Below, in pieces: positions 17,441-25,358 of a stretch of DNA of 64,000 nt. The first letter of the stretch is position 1. Every line of letters begins with the position of its first letter. The stretch covers positions 2,797,785 to 2,861,784 of the forward strand of contig NZ_CP076326.1 in the NCBI RefSeq assembly GCF_018771565.1, written 5' to 3'. A program made the position numbers and the translations under genes. Source of the stretch: Thermoflexus hugenholtzii (GTDB taxonomy: Bacteria > Chloroflexota > Anaerolineae > Thermoflexales > Thermoflexaceae). Under the pieces are notes generated by a model. It did not search any database, was not told the DNA's origin, and saw only the letters and a program-made list of their open reading frames with translations.

Positions 17441-18810
17441 CCTCGGTGCTCCCCCGGATGGCGTTTCAGGCTTTCTGGGGTGGAGAGGAAAGGCTCATGC
17501 CCGGGGCGCCCCCGGGCCTCCGGGCCGGTGGTGGCGCGCCGAGGCGCCGGGGCGTATACCCGCTGTGGGAGCTTCCCCGCTCGAAGCGCCTCATAGAGGG
17601 CGAGGAGGGTTCGTCCCGCGGTCTCCCAGCTGTAATGGGCGACCGCGCGGGCGCGGAGCCGTCTGCCGCGTTCCCGGGACTCCTCGGGGTGCTGGAGGGC
17701 GTAACGGATCCAGGCCGCGAGGCTCTCCGCATCCCCCAGCCGGGCGTAATAGCCGGCCTCCCCCAGGAACTCCCGGCTCACCGGGGTGTCGAAGGCCACC
17801 ACGGGCAGGCCGGTGGCCATGTAGTTGAGCAGCTTGCCGCTTCCCTCCGTGGCGGACATCTTGGGAGCCACCGCTACCTCCCCCAGGCGGAGGTAGAGGG
17901 GGGCCGCCTCATAGGGCACCTTCCCGGTGAAGGTCACATGGCCTCCGATCCCCAGGGCCTGCGCCCGGGCCGCATAGGTCGTTTCCCCCGGGAAGCCCAT
18001 CACCAGGAAGTGAACTTGAGGGTCGCTCGAAACCACCCGGGCGGCGGCCTCTAAGAGCAGGTCGGTCCCCTGATAAGGTGCCAGCAGCCCCAGATACACC
18101 ACCACCCGGCGCTCCGACGGGATCCCCCACTGGGCCCGCAGGCGCTCCAACACAGGCCCCTCTTCGGGTTGCGGAGGGCGGAAGACCTCGGTGTTCACCG
18201 CGTCCGGGAAGGGGATCACCCGCTCCGGCCGCACGCCGAACGCTTCGATCAGCAGGCGCGCCCCGTGGATGGAGCTGGTGAGGATGAGATCGGGCTGACG
18301 GTCGATCCAGACCTCCAGCCGTCGCATGAAGGGATACCAGGGCCCTTCCGGGTTCAGGAAGCGGTGATCGATCATCTCCCCGGTGAGGCTGCCCTGGAAA
18401 TCGAAGATCAGCGGCGTCCGAAGCAGCGCCCGCAGGGCGGTCCCGATGAGGGCGCCCTCATGCAGGTGGGCGTGGATCAGATGCGGGCGCCACCGGAGGG
18501 CGGTGATCAGGGCCGTCGCCGAGAGATAGACGTCGAAGGCGATCTTGTGACGGGAGGATCCCACCTCATAGTGGGAGCGCCAGGGCAGGGGCGGGGTGCG
18601 CACGATCTCCAACCCGGGCAGGTCACGGCCCTTGTAATACGTCACGATTCGGACCCGGAGGCCCAGGGCCTGGAGCGCCCGGGCTTCCTCCAGGATGCGG
18701 ACGTGGCATCCGTAGTCGTTGAAGAACGAGGTCGGCGCGATCATCAACACCCGCATCGGGCGTGCCTGTCCTTCTCCGGTGTGGGCCGCGCTTCGCTTTC
18801 GAGCCGCCAT
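17425..18810 (-). CDS. Glycosyltransferase family 4
   Basis: 461-residue GT-B fold transferase. The catalytic domain begins at RVLMIAPTSFFNDYGCHVR and includes HAHLHEGALIG, a donor-domain strand RRVVVYLGLLAPYQGTDLLL, and the nucleotide-sugar motif ATEGSGKLLNYMATGLPVVAF with the conserved Glu. The annotated ATG at 18810 is 6 bp after the upstream stop but has no clear ribosome site; ATG 18756, at the start of the conserved fold, is an alternative and would give 443 residues. With the permease it overlaps, it likely builds and exports an envelope glycan. Donor and acceptor are unknown. Confidence 0.87.
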   Translation of the reverse strand: MAARKRSAAHTGEGQARPMRVLMIAPTSFFNDYGCHVRILEEARALQALGLRVRIVTYYKGRDLPGLEIVRTPPLPWRSHYEVGSSRHKIAFDVYLSATALITALRWRPHLIHAHLHEGALIGTALRALLRTPLIFDFQGSLTGEMIDHRFLNPEGPWYPFMRRLEVWIDRQPDLILTSSIHGARLLIEAFGVRPERVIPFPDAVNTEVFRPPQPEEGPVLERLRAQWGIPSERRVVVYLGLLAPYQGTDLLLEAAARVVSSDPQVHFLVMGFPGETTYAARAQALGIGGHVTFTGKVPYEAAPLYLRLGEVAVAPKMSATEGSGKLLNYMATGLPVVAFDTPVSREFLGEAGYYARLGDAESLAAWIRYALQHPEESRERGRRLRARAVAHYSWETAGRTLLALYEALRAGKLPQRVYAPAPRRATTGPEARGRPGHEPFLSTPESLKRHPGEHRGWGAR

Positions 18811-18816
18811 GGCCGC

Positions 18817-19761
18817 TCAGCGCTTGCGGGTAGGGCGAAGGCGATGGAGGCCCAGCAAGGCCTCCAACGGGCGGGTCCCCTCGAGAGGGATGGAGGGACC
18901 GAGCGGGCTTTCCCGACGGGTCTTCAGCCAGTCGCTTCGGGTTTGGGTAGCCGTCTGGAAAAGGTCCTCCAGCTCTGTGGCGCTTTCGGCGCTGGCCAGG
19001 GCGCCCCGCAGCTGACCCAGGGTCTCCAGCAGGCGATCCAGCCAGTAGAGCAGAGCGTCCCGGTTGGCCACCGCGGCCAGCCGCGCGCTGGGGGCGTCCG
19101 GGAGGTCGGCGGTGATCCGGGCGAAGCGCGCCCCGACGGCCTGGGGCAGCTCCCGCCGGGTCGGCGCGGCGGACCACAGTGTCAGGAGGGCGGCCCCGAG
19201 GAGGGCCGGCAGCTGCTCCAGGGCCGCCATCCAGCCGTCGTGCTCGACAGGGTCCATGAAGAACGGCCGGGCGCCCAGGCGCTGGGCCAGCCCCGCCGCC
19301 GCTTCCACCGCCCAGGCGGGCGATTGGGCGGAAGGGGTCAGGCAGAACAGGGCGTCCCGGAAAAGATCGGCCGCGGGCTCCTCCCCCGCGTCCGGCCGAA
19401 GGATGGGATGGCCGCCCACGAAGGGCGTGGCAGGGGGGAGATGCTGCCGGGCCCAGGCCATGACCGGCGCCTTCAGCTCAGCGGTGTCCATCACCAGGGC
19501 GCCCTCGGCCAGGACCGGGGCGATGGCCTGCAGGGTTCGCTCGATCTCCGCCAGGGGGAGCGTCAGGAGGACCAGGTCGGCTCCTTCGCAGGCCCCCGGC
19601 AGGTTCCAGTCCGTGCGGTCCACGGCCCCTCGTCGCAGCGCCTCCCGCGCCTGCGCCGGGTCTGGATCATGGCCCACCCGCTGGGCCTGGGGCACTGCCT
19701 CCCGCAGCGCCAGCCCCAGGGAGATCCCGATCTTCCTTAACCCCACGATCGCGATCCGCAT
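18817..19761 (-). CDS. Prephenate dehydrogenase family protein (TyrA-like)
   Basis: 314 residues from ATG 19761 (AGGAG seven bases upstream). The N-terminal Rossmann fold reads IAIVGLRKIGISLGLAL, where the second glycine of the usual GxGxxG is Arg. The catalytic region has VGGHPILRP, and the helical domain has EHDGWMAALEQLPALLGAALL, matching the TyrA EHD(x)4A(x)2qLPh pattern. These support a prephenate or arogenate dehydrogenase homologue, normally making hydroxyphenylpyruvate for tyrosine. No aromatic-pathway neighbour is present, and the altered dinucleotide loop leaves substrate and cofactor open. It may be co-transcribed with the glycosyltransferase that starts 6 bp after it. Confidence 0.75.
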   Translation of the reverse strand: MRIAIVGLRKIGISLGLALREAVPQAQRVGHDPDPAQAREALRRGAVDRTDWNLPGACEGADLVLLTLPLAEIERTLQAIAPVLAEGALVMDTAELKAPVMAWARQHLPPATPFVGGHPILRPDAGEEPAADLFRDALFCLTPSAQSPAWAVEAAAGLAQRLGARPFFMDPVEHDGWMAALEQLPALLGAALLTLWSAAPTRRELPQAVGARFARITADLPDAPSARLAAVANRDALLYWLDRLLETLGQLRGALASAESATELEDLFQTATQTRSDWLKTRRESPLGPSIPLEGTRPLEALLGLHRLRPTRKR

Positions 19762-19854
19762 GCGGCTCCTGATCTCGCCGAAAGGTTCAATCTTTGTGCC
19801 TGCCGCTTCGAGTATACCACCTCTCCTGAGGAGGGAGAGTTTCTCGGAAAAAAA

Positions 19855-19882
19855 CCGGGCGGGTGGAGGCCCACCCGCCCGG
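19855..19882 (-). terminator. Intrinsic terminator of the solute-binding protein gene
   Basis: On the minus strand, 22 bases after the stop at 19905, a perfect 12-bp stem (CCGGGCGGGTGG with CCACCCGCCCGG) closes a 4-base loop and is followed directly by seven Ts (19854-19848). This is a textbook Rho-independent terminator and implies the binding-protein gene is a single-gene transcript. Confidence 0.93.
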
Positions 19883-19904
19883 GGATGGATGGCGGCTTCC
19901 CGCC

Positions 19905-21803
19905 TTACTGCTCGATGTCGAACTCCTCGATGTTCCACATCTCGGAGTTCGCCGTGGGGTCGACGATGAAGTTCTTCACCTTCGGCGAGGCCACGGCGAT
20001 CTTCAGCCGCACGAAGAGCGGCAGCGCCGGCAGGTCCTCGCTGAAGATCCGCTGGGCCTCGGCGTGCCACTTCTTCTTCTCGTCGGGATCCAGGGTGCTC
20101 AGGGCGCGGTTGCAGGCCTCATCATACGCCGGGTTGCTGTAGCCGGTGTTGTTCTGGCCGCCGGGGTTCTCGTCCGACGGGATCTGATCGGTCTTGTAGA
20201 GCTCGCACGGCGGCTCCACACCGGTCACCCAGGCGTATTCCGCCAGATCGAACTTGCGCCCGAAGACCGGGCCGTCCGGCCAGTTGGCGAAGAACTCCCG
20301 GGCCGGCTTGTAGTAGAGGTTGACCTCGATCTGGCAGTTATCCTTGAGCTGTTTCTGGATGATCTGGGTGACCTGCTCCCGCAGCCGGTTGCCCGCCGTG
20401 GTCCCGTAGGTCACGCTGAACTTCTTGCCGCCCTTGTCCCGGATCCCGTCCCCGTCCGTGTCCTTCCAGCCCGCCTCCTCCAGGAGGGCGCGGCCCTTCT
20501 CCGGGTTGAACTCATAGACCGTCACCACATCCTTGGCGTAGAGCGGGTGGATGGAAGGCATGTAGACGGCGGGGGCTTCGCTGCGGCCGAAGAGCACCTT
20601 GTCGATGATGGCCTTGCGGTCGATGCAGTAAGCGAAGGCCTGGCGCACCCGCTTGTCCTGGAACACATCGTTGCCGGCCGCGATCTGGTAGCCCGGCGCC
20701 GGCTGGATGTTGAAGTCCAGGTGCTCGAAGGCGGTGCCCAGGACGAACTGCGGCTTCAGCAGCCCCTCGGCCTCCGCCTGCTTGAGGAACTCGGCCTGCG
20801 CGTCGAAGGCGGCGTCCTGCGTGCCGATGTCGCAGTCGCCGGAGAGCAGCTGGGCCAGCAGCTGGTTGGTGTCCTGCACGATGCGGAAGATCACCGTGTC
20901 GATCCGCGGCAGGCCCTCCTTCGCCCGCCAGTAATTGGGGTTCTTCACCACCGTGATGTGATCCCCCGCCACCCACTCCTTCATCATGAAGGCGCCCCAG
21001 CCCAGCGGGTTGCGGTTCACATCCGGATCCTCGTTCATCTGGGCCGGGGTCAGTTTGCCATACTTATGCTTGGGCAGCGGAGTCCAGAAGTTGATGAAGT
21101 AAGTGGCGTCGATCCAGCCCGGGATCCCCACCCACTGGGTGGTGCGGGCGTCCAGGGCCTTGTATTCAGCGGTGCGCTCGATGGTGAACTTGGAGACCTT
21201 GGTCTCGGGGGCCTTGGCCACCTCGAAGGAGAAGACCGAGTCCTCCGCCGTCACCGGCTGGCCATCCGACCACAGGACCCCCTCCTTGATCTTGAAGGTG
21301 ACCTTCATGACGGGCAGCTTGATGGAGCCGCCCTCAAACGTGCGGTCCTCCGTCTTCCCCGTCTTGGGGTCGACCAGGACCTTCACCGTGACCCCTTTGG
21401 TGAGGGTGACCACGTTCCCCGCTGCATCGGCGATGGGGTAGGTGCCTTCCTGGACCTCGACCTCCTCGACCACTGCGTCCCCGTCCTTGATGCTGGGCAG
21501 TTTCTCCAGGATGACCGGCTGATAGGCGAAGGTGCGGCTGTCAATGGGGCCATCCATGATCGCTTCGAGGACGTGGGACCTCACCAGCATGGGTTCGGAG
21601 TAAATATAGAGACTGGCCGGCTCCTGGGCCATGCAGACCACCAGGGTCTTCGGGGCTGGGGTGGGAGTAGGCGGTGGCGGGGTGGGCTGCGGCGGCTGGG
21701 TAGCCGGAGCCGGGGTGGGGGTCGCAGCGGGCGCACACGCTCCGGCCACCAGGGCCAGGAGCATCAAAAAGGCCACGCTCCATCCAAGCTTTTTGGGAAC
21801 CAT
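19905..21803 (-). CDS. Family 5 solute-binding lipoprotein (peptide/nickel/oligosaccharide ABC import)
   Basis: 632-residue extracytoplasmic binding protein. A signal peptide (SVAFLMLLALVAGACAP) ends in a lipobox-like Cys near residue 23, then a Thr/Pro tether, then the SBP_bac_5 fold with IKEGVLWSDGQPVTAEDSV, the NRNPLGWGAFMMKEW region, KNPNYWRAKEGLPRID, and QDKRVRQAFAYCIDRKAII. A DTDGDGIRDKGGKK stretch resembles the calcium-binding-like insert common in this family. There are no permease or ATPase genes alongside, so it must work with a transporter encoded elsewhere. It has its own promoter and terminator. Ligand is unknown. Confidence 0.9.
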   Translation of the reverse strand: MVPKKLGWSVAFLMLLALVAGACAPAATPTPAPATQPPQPTPPPPTPTPAPKTLVVCMAQEPASLYIYSEPMLVRSHVLEAIMDGPIDSRTFAYQPVILEKLPSIKDGDAVVEEVEVQEGTYPIADAAGNVVTLTKGVTVKVLVDPKTGKTEDRTFEGGSIKLPVMKVTFKIKEGVLWSDGQPVTAEDSVFSFEVAKAPETKVSKFTIERTAEYKALDARTTQWVGIPGWIDATYFINFWTPLPKHKYGKLTPAQMNEDPDVNRNPLGWGAFMMKEWVAGDHITVVKNPNYWRAKEGLPRIDTVIFRIVQDTNQLLAQLLSGDCDIGTQDAAFDAQAEFLKQAEAEGLLKPQFVLGTAFEHLDFNIQPAPGYQIAAGNDVFQDKRVRQAFAYCIDRKAIIDKVLFGRSEAPAVYMPSIHPLYAKDVVTVYEFNPEKGRALLEEAGWKDTDGDGIRDKGGKKFSVTYGTTAGNRLREQVTQIIQKQLKDNCQIEVNLYYKPAREFFANWPDGPVFGRKFDLAEYAWVTGVEPPCELYKTDQIPSDENPGGQNNTGYSNPAYDEACNRALSTLDPDEKKKWHAEAQRIFSEDLPALPLFVRLKIAVASPKVKNFIVDPTANSEMWNIEEFDIEQ

Positions 21804-21919
21804 CGCTTCTCCTCCTTGCTGAAAATGAGGGGGGGAGCTGCTACCCAGACGACGCGGGGCCAGCGCTCAGTCGAGGCTCTCGGCCTGTCCCTCCTTCATA
21901 GCCTGAGGTTACACCCTAA

Positions 21920-21947
21920 ATTATACAAAATGTGCGCCTTCCCGCAA
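21920..21947 (-). promoter_or_regulatory. Promoter of the solute-binding protein gene
   Basis: Perfect TATAAT on the minus strand (21925-21920) with TTGCGG (21947-21942) as a -35-like element 16 bases upstream. The predicted start leaves a leader of about 110 nt before the ATG at 21803. No riboswitch class was recognised in that leader. Confidence 0.65.
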
Positions 21948-22160
21948 GGCTCTTTTCTTAAATCCGGGGGACCCGGACTTGAGCGTTATCCGGGGCGTCT
22001 TCCCCGGACCGGACGGCGTGAAGGATCTCCTCATCGAGGGCTGGGTATGGAGGGAGGGCGTCGCGATCCCGTCGGCCGAGGCGGCCTCCAATCAGGCGTA
22101 AGAGATATCCGGTAAAATGGGGCTGGCCGCGGTTGGAAACGCCGTCGTGGAGAGGGAGAG
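21948..22160. other. Intergenic region between divergent genes
   Basis: Holds small GC-rich inverted repeats (CCGGGG with CCCCGG near 21,990; TCCGGG with CCCGGA near 21,965) and a weak TAAAAT at about 22,113 that could be the -10 of the SH3 protein gene. I see no gene here. Confidence 0.4.
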
Positions 22161-22649
22161 ATGCAACGGCCGATTCGCATCCGACCCCGACCCGGAGAGG
22201 GCGAGTTACGACCCGGGGAATGGCTTCTTCTGCTGAGCGCCCTGCTCATGGCCACCCTGCTCTGCACAGGGGGCTTTCGATATCTGCAGCGCACCCTCGC
22301 CGCGGACCTGAGGGGAGCGCCTACGGCGACGCCCCGACCGACCTGGACGCCCGCTCCCTCGCCGACGCCCACGCCTCCGGAGCCTACCCCTACGCCGACC
22401 CTCCCCGCCGCCGTTCAGGTGGGGATCTTCGTGAAAGTGAGCGGCGCCGGCGACCAGGGGCTCAGCTTCCGCAAGGCCCCCGGCCTGCAGGCGGAGCGGA
22501 TCCGCTTCCTCCCTGAGGGAACGGTGATGCGGGTGATCGGCGGCCCCACAGAGGCGGACGGCCTGACCTGGTGGCAGCTGGAGGATCCCCGCACGGGGGA
22601 GCAAGGCTGGGCCGCCGGCGCGTATCTGGTGCCTTCCTACGGACCGTAG
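22161..22649 (+). CDS. Membrane-anchored SH3-like domain protein
   Basis: 162 residues: short basic N-terminus, one transmembrane helix (about 20-40, LLLLSALLMATLLC), a Pro/Thr linker (about 52-86) and a C-terminal bacterial SH3-like domain (VKVSGAGDQGLSFRKAPG, then VMRVIGGPTEADGLTWWQLE and EQGWAAGAYLV). Bacterial SH3 domains of this type bind cell-wall peptides or glycans; the target here is unknown. Architecture matches many small Chloroflexota envelope proteins. A MITE is inserted 10 bp after its stop. Confidence 0.8.
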   Translation: MQRPIRIRPRPGEGELRPGEWLLLLSALLMATLLCTGGFRYLQRTLAADLRGAPTATPRPTWTPAPSPTPTPPEPTPTPTLPAAVQVGIFVKVSGAGDQGLSFRKAPGLQAERIRFLPEGTVMRVIGGPTEADGLTWWQLEDPRTGEQGWAAGAYLVPSYGP

Positions 22650-22651
22650 GG

Positions 22652-22747
22652 TGGATCCCGGGTGTGTCCCAATTTTGTCGGGCCTCGCCGCGTTGTAGGA
22701 CAACTGCTCGCAGTTGTCCTACGATTTTGGGACACACCCTGGATCCC
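22652..22747. mobile_element. MITE copy 1, 80 bp, with 8-bp target duplication
   Basis: Element 22660-22739 has 11-bp perfect terminal inverted repeats (GGGTGTGTCCC/GGGACACACCC) and an internal palindrome TAGGACAACTG/CAGTTGTCCTA around a 4-base loop. It is flanked by the 8-bp direct repeat TGGATCCC (22652-22659 and 22740-22747). A second copy in the same orientation lies at 58,735-58,811. No coding capacity, so it must have been moved by a transposase encoded elsewhere. Confidence 0.85.
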
Positions 22748-22773
22748 CGCCGCGAAAGCCTGGAGGGGAGGGG

Positions 22774-24174
22774 ATGCCTCATCGGGATGTGAAACGCGCC
22801 CCCAGCGCGCTGGGGATTTCCTGGAAGGCCCGCATCCATCCGCGCGCCCCAGGGACGCAGACCATCCGGGTGGTCCTTCAGCTGGCCGGCCCCGCGGCCC
22901 TGGAGCAGCTGCTCAACATCGTGGTGGACTGGACGGATGCCTACCTGGCCGGGCACCTGGGGACAGTGGCCCTGGCGGCGGTGGGGCTGAGCGGCCAGGT
23001 GATCAACCTGGTGGCCGCCTTCTTCGGCGCCCTGGGGGTGGGCGCGACCGCCCTGGTGGCCCGAGCCGTCGGCGCCCGGGACCCTGAACAGGCCGGCCGG
23101 ATCACCGTCCAGGCCCTCCTCAGCGCGGGGCTCCTCGGCATCGGCGGGGCCCTTTTCGCCCTTCTGAGCGGACCGGCCCTTTTCCGCGGGCTGGGCGCGG
23201 AGCCTGCGGTGGAACATGCCGCGGCCACGTATCTGGGCTGGGTCGCCCTCTCCTTTCCGGCCATGGCCGTGCTCTTCGTGGGGAACGCGGCCCTCCGCGG
23301 CGCCGGTGATACCCTCACGCCGATGCGCACCTGGGCTGTGGTGGTTTTCACCAACGCCCTTCTGGCCTGGGCTCTGGTCGGCCCGTGGAGCCCATGGCAT
23401 GTGGGCGTGGCCGGGCTGGGCATGGCAGCCGCCTGCGCCCGCGCCCTGGGGGCAGGCCTGGTGCTGATCCGTCTGTGGCAAGGCACCTCCGTGCTTCGCC
23501 TGCCGCATCGCTGGCCGGGCCTGGAGTGGGGGCTGGTGCGAAGGATCCTGAACGTCGGGTTGCCCGCCGGCCTGGAGCAGCTCCTCCTCCAGCTCGCCCT
23601 GCTGCAGCTAACCGGGGTGATCACCGGCCTGGGCACGGCGGCTTACGCCGCCCATCAGGTCGGCCTGCGGGTGATGTCGCTCTCTTTTCTACCCGGATGG
23701 GGGTTCGCAGTGGCCGCCTCCACCCTCACCGGTCAGGCCCTCGGGGCCCGGCGGCCGGAGGAGGGGAAACGGGCGGCCCTCGTTGCGCTCCTCCTGGCCC
23801 TGGGGCTGATGGGCTCGCTGGGGCTGATCCTGGCCCTCGCCGGGCCGTTGCTCGTCGCGTTGTTCACAGAGGACCCGGCGGTCATCGCCCAGGGCACGGC
23901 GGCCCTGCGCATCACCGCGCTGATCCAGCCGGTGATGGCTGTCAGCTTCGTGTTCTCGGGAGCCCTGCGCGGCGCAGGAGACACGCGCTACACGCTGCTG
24001 GTCACCGCCGCCTCCATCTGGATGGTTCGGCTCCCGGTCGCGGCGCTCCTCGCCCATGGCCTGGGCTGGGGACTGCCCGGGGCCTGGCTGGGGATGTTCG
24101 CCGACTTCGCCGTGCGGGCGCTGCTGTTCGGCTACCGCTTCCGCAGCGGGGCCTGGCAACGCATCCGGGTTTGA
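22774..24174 (+). CDS. MATE family efflux protein
   Basis: 466-residue multidrug/toxin extrusion-type antiporter with about twelve membrane helices in two repeats. N-repeat: LLNIVVDWTDAYLAGHLGTVALAAVGLSG, where the DAY/AYLAG region is typical of MATE helix 1-2; C-repeat: MAVSFVFSGALRGAGDTRYTLLV and the earlier GNAALRGAGDTLTPM. Uses Na+ or H+ gradients to expel cationic compounds. I choose ATG 22774 because it has GGAGGGGAGGGG just upstream; an ATG at 22714 lies inside the MITE. Ends 22 bp before trmO. Confidence 0.93.
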   Translation: MPHRDVKRAPSALGISWKARIHPRAPGTQTIRVVLQLAGPAALEQLLNIVVDWTDAYLAGHLGTVALAAVGLSGQVINLVAAFFGALGVGATALVARAVGARDPEQAGRITVQALLSAGLLGIGGALFALLSGPALFRGLGAEPAVEHAAATYLGWVALSFPAMAVLFVGNAALRGAGDTLTPMRTWAVVVFTNALLAWALVGPWSPWHVGVAGLGMAAACARALGAGLVLIRLWQGTSVLRLPHRWPGLEWGLVRRILNVGLPAGLEQLLLQLALLQLTGVITGLGTAAYAAHQVGLRVMSLSFLPGWGFAVAASTLTGQALGARRPEEGKRAALVALLLALGLMGSLGLILALAGPLLVALFTEDPAVIAQGTAALRITALIQPVMAVSFVFSGALRGAGDTRYTLLVTAASIWMVRLPVAALLAHGLGWGLPGAWLGMFADFAVRALLFGYRFRSGAWQRIRV

Positions 24175-24196
24175 AGGAAACCTGCGGGGGTCTGGG

Positions 24197-24625
24197 ATGG
24201 ATCGGAAAGAGTGGACCTTCCGGGCCATCGGTTATGTGCGGAGCCGCTTCACGGAGTGGACCGAGGCGGACGTGATGCGGCAGGAGGAAAGCGAGCTGGT
24301 CCTCGACCCCGAGTTCGTGGAAGGGCTGGAGGGCCTGCAGCCCGGCGATATCCTGATGGTGCTCTACGTCCTGGACCGCGTGAAGGAGCCCCGGCTGAAG
24401 GTTCATCCCCGAGGGGATCCAACCAAGCCCATGAAAGGGGTGTTCGCCACCCGTTCCCAGTATCGACCTAACCCCATCGGATTGACCGGCGTGCGGGTGC
24501 TGGCCATCGAGGGCAACGTGGTGCGGGTGCGGGGCTTGGATGCCCTGGACGGCTCCCCCATCCTGGACCTCAAGATCGCCTCCGACCTGGATCGTCCACC
24601 CGACCCTCCGGAGCCCGCCCCCTGA
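24197..24625 (+). CDS. TrmO-type tRNA (N6-threonylcarbamoyladenosine37) methyltransferase
   Basis: 142-residue UPF0066/YaeB fold protein. Motifs: FRAIGYVRSRF at the N-terminus, GVFATRSQYRPNPIGLTGVR, and VRGLDALDGSPILDLK, which are the SAM-binding and substrate motifs of TrmO, the enzyme that N-methylates t6A at position 37 of certain tRNAs. The C-terminal domain found in the E. coli enzyme is missing, as in archaeal and many thermophile members. ATG 24197 follows a weak purine stretch. Probably co-transcribed with the MATE gene. Confidence 0.87.
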   Translation: MDRKEWTFRAIGYVRSRFTEWTEADVMRQEESELVLDPEFVEGLEGLQPGDILMVLYVLDRVKEPRLKVHPRGDPTKPMKGVFATRSQYRPNPIGLTGVRVLAIEGNVVRVRGLDALDGSPILDLKIASDLDRPPDPPEPAP

Positions 24626-24741
24626 TGCCTCTTCATCGCCCGGACACCGCGCCCGCCTTGTCGGTTTTCCATCAGGGCAACAAGGCCGGCGCGGAGGTTG
24701 CCCCGGACGGAGGCCTGCGGCTCCATCGGTGACAGGAGCCG

Positions 24742-24765
24742 AAAAACCGCCCCGGCCGGGTTTTT
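24742..24765 (+). terminator. Possible bidirectional terminator after trmO
   Basis: AAAAACC at 24742-24748 can pair with GGTTTTT at 24759-24765 around a GC-rich centre, ending in five Ts that overlap the following -35 element. The hairpin interior is not well matched, so this is tentative. Confidence 0.35.
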
Positions 24766-24812
24766 GACAGGCCGGCCCCTGAGATTTATAATGCGCCTCG
24801 CTAACTTTTAGC
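24764..24812 (+). promoter_or_regulatory. Consensus promoter and candidate operator of the MarR-ABC operon
   Basis: Perfect TTGACA (24764-24769), 17-base spacer, perfect TATAAT (24787-24792). At the expected transcription start lies GCTAA-CTT-TTAGC (24800-24812), a short inverted repeat that could be the MarR binding site. The 11-mer CAGGGCAACAA occurs at 24673-24683 and again at 24813-24823, flanking the promoter. A full consensus promoter usually needs repression to be off, which fits a MarR-type autorepressor. Confidence 0.75.
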
Positions 24813-24842
24813 CAGGGCAACAATCCGAGCAGGAGCCGGCCT

Positions 24843-25346
24843 GTGGCGACCCGGGGTTCCCTGAGCGAGGGCCAGCTGGCCCGTGTGGTGCTGGAGACCC
24901 TGCATCGGGTGATGCGTCAGATCTGGGCGGAGGTGAAAGGGGAGGCCGGGGAGCTCTTCCCGGCCCAGTCCTATCGCATGCTGGGCATGCTGGCCCAGCG
25001 GCCCTACACTCTCACGGAGCTGGCCCGCGCCCAGGCCGTCCGCCCCTCCACGGTCTCCCGCGCCATCCGGACCCTCTCCGAGCAAGGTTGGGTGAGGGTG
25101 GAGCGGGATCCCTCGGACCGGCGCCGGGTGTGGATCCGGCTGACTCCCCAGGGGCGACGGGCCCTGCGGCGGCTTCAGGCCCGGGCGGCGGCTCGCCTGG
25201 GGCGCCGCCTGCGCCCGCTGGGCCCGGAGGAGCGGGCGCTGCTGGCCCAGGCGATGGCCCTGTTGCAGCGGACCCTCGGGCCGGCGGAGCCCTCTCCGCA
25301 GCAGGGGCCGCGGGAAGCCCAGCGCGCTCGCCGTCCCATACCGTGA
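24843..25346 (+). CDS. MarR-family transcriptional regulator
   Basis: 167-residue winged-helix regulator with GTG start at 24843 behind AGGAG. The DNA-binding part is PYTLTELARAQAVRPSTVSRAIRTLSEQGWVRVERDPSDRRRVWIRLT, with the characteristic DxRxxxxxLT wing. First gene of an operon with a drug-export type ABC transporter starting 12 bp after its stop; by analogy it represses the operon until a toxic ligand binds. The Arg-rich C-terminus is unconserved. Confidence 0.9.
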   Translation: MATRGSLSEGQLARVVLETLHRVMRQIWAEVKGEAGELFPAQSYRMLGMLAQRPYTLTELARAQAVRPSTVSRAIRTLSEQGWVRVERDPSDRRRVWIRLTPQGRRALRRLQARAAARLGRRLRPLGPEERALLAQAMALLQRTLGPAEPSPQQGPREAQRARRPIP

Positions 25347-25358
25347 GGAGGTGGAGGA

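Noticed and set aside
19762-20070. Longer N-terminus for the TyrA-like gene
   Set aside because: The extra ~100 residues are antisense to the solute-binding gene and its terminator; the Rossmann fold starts exactly at ATG 19761.
22714-22773. Upstream ATG extension of the MATE gene
   Set aside because: It would start inside the MITE and adds 20 residues without similarity; ATG 22774 has the strong ribosome site.
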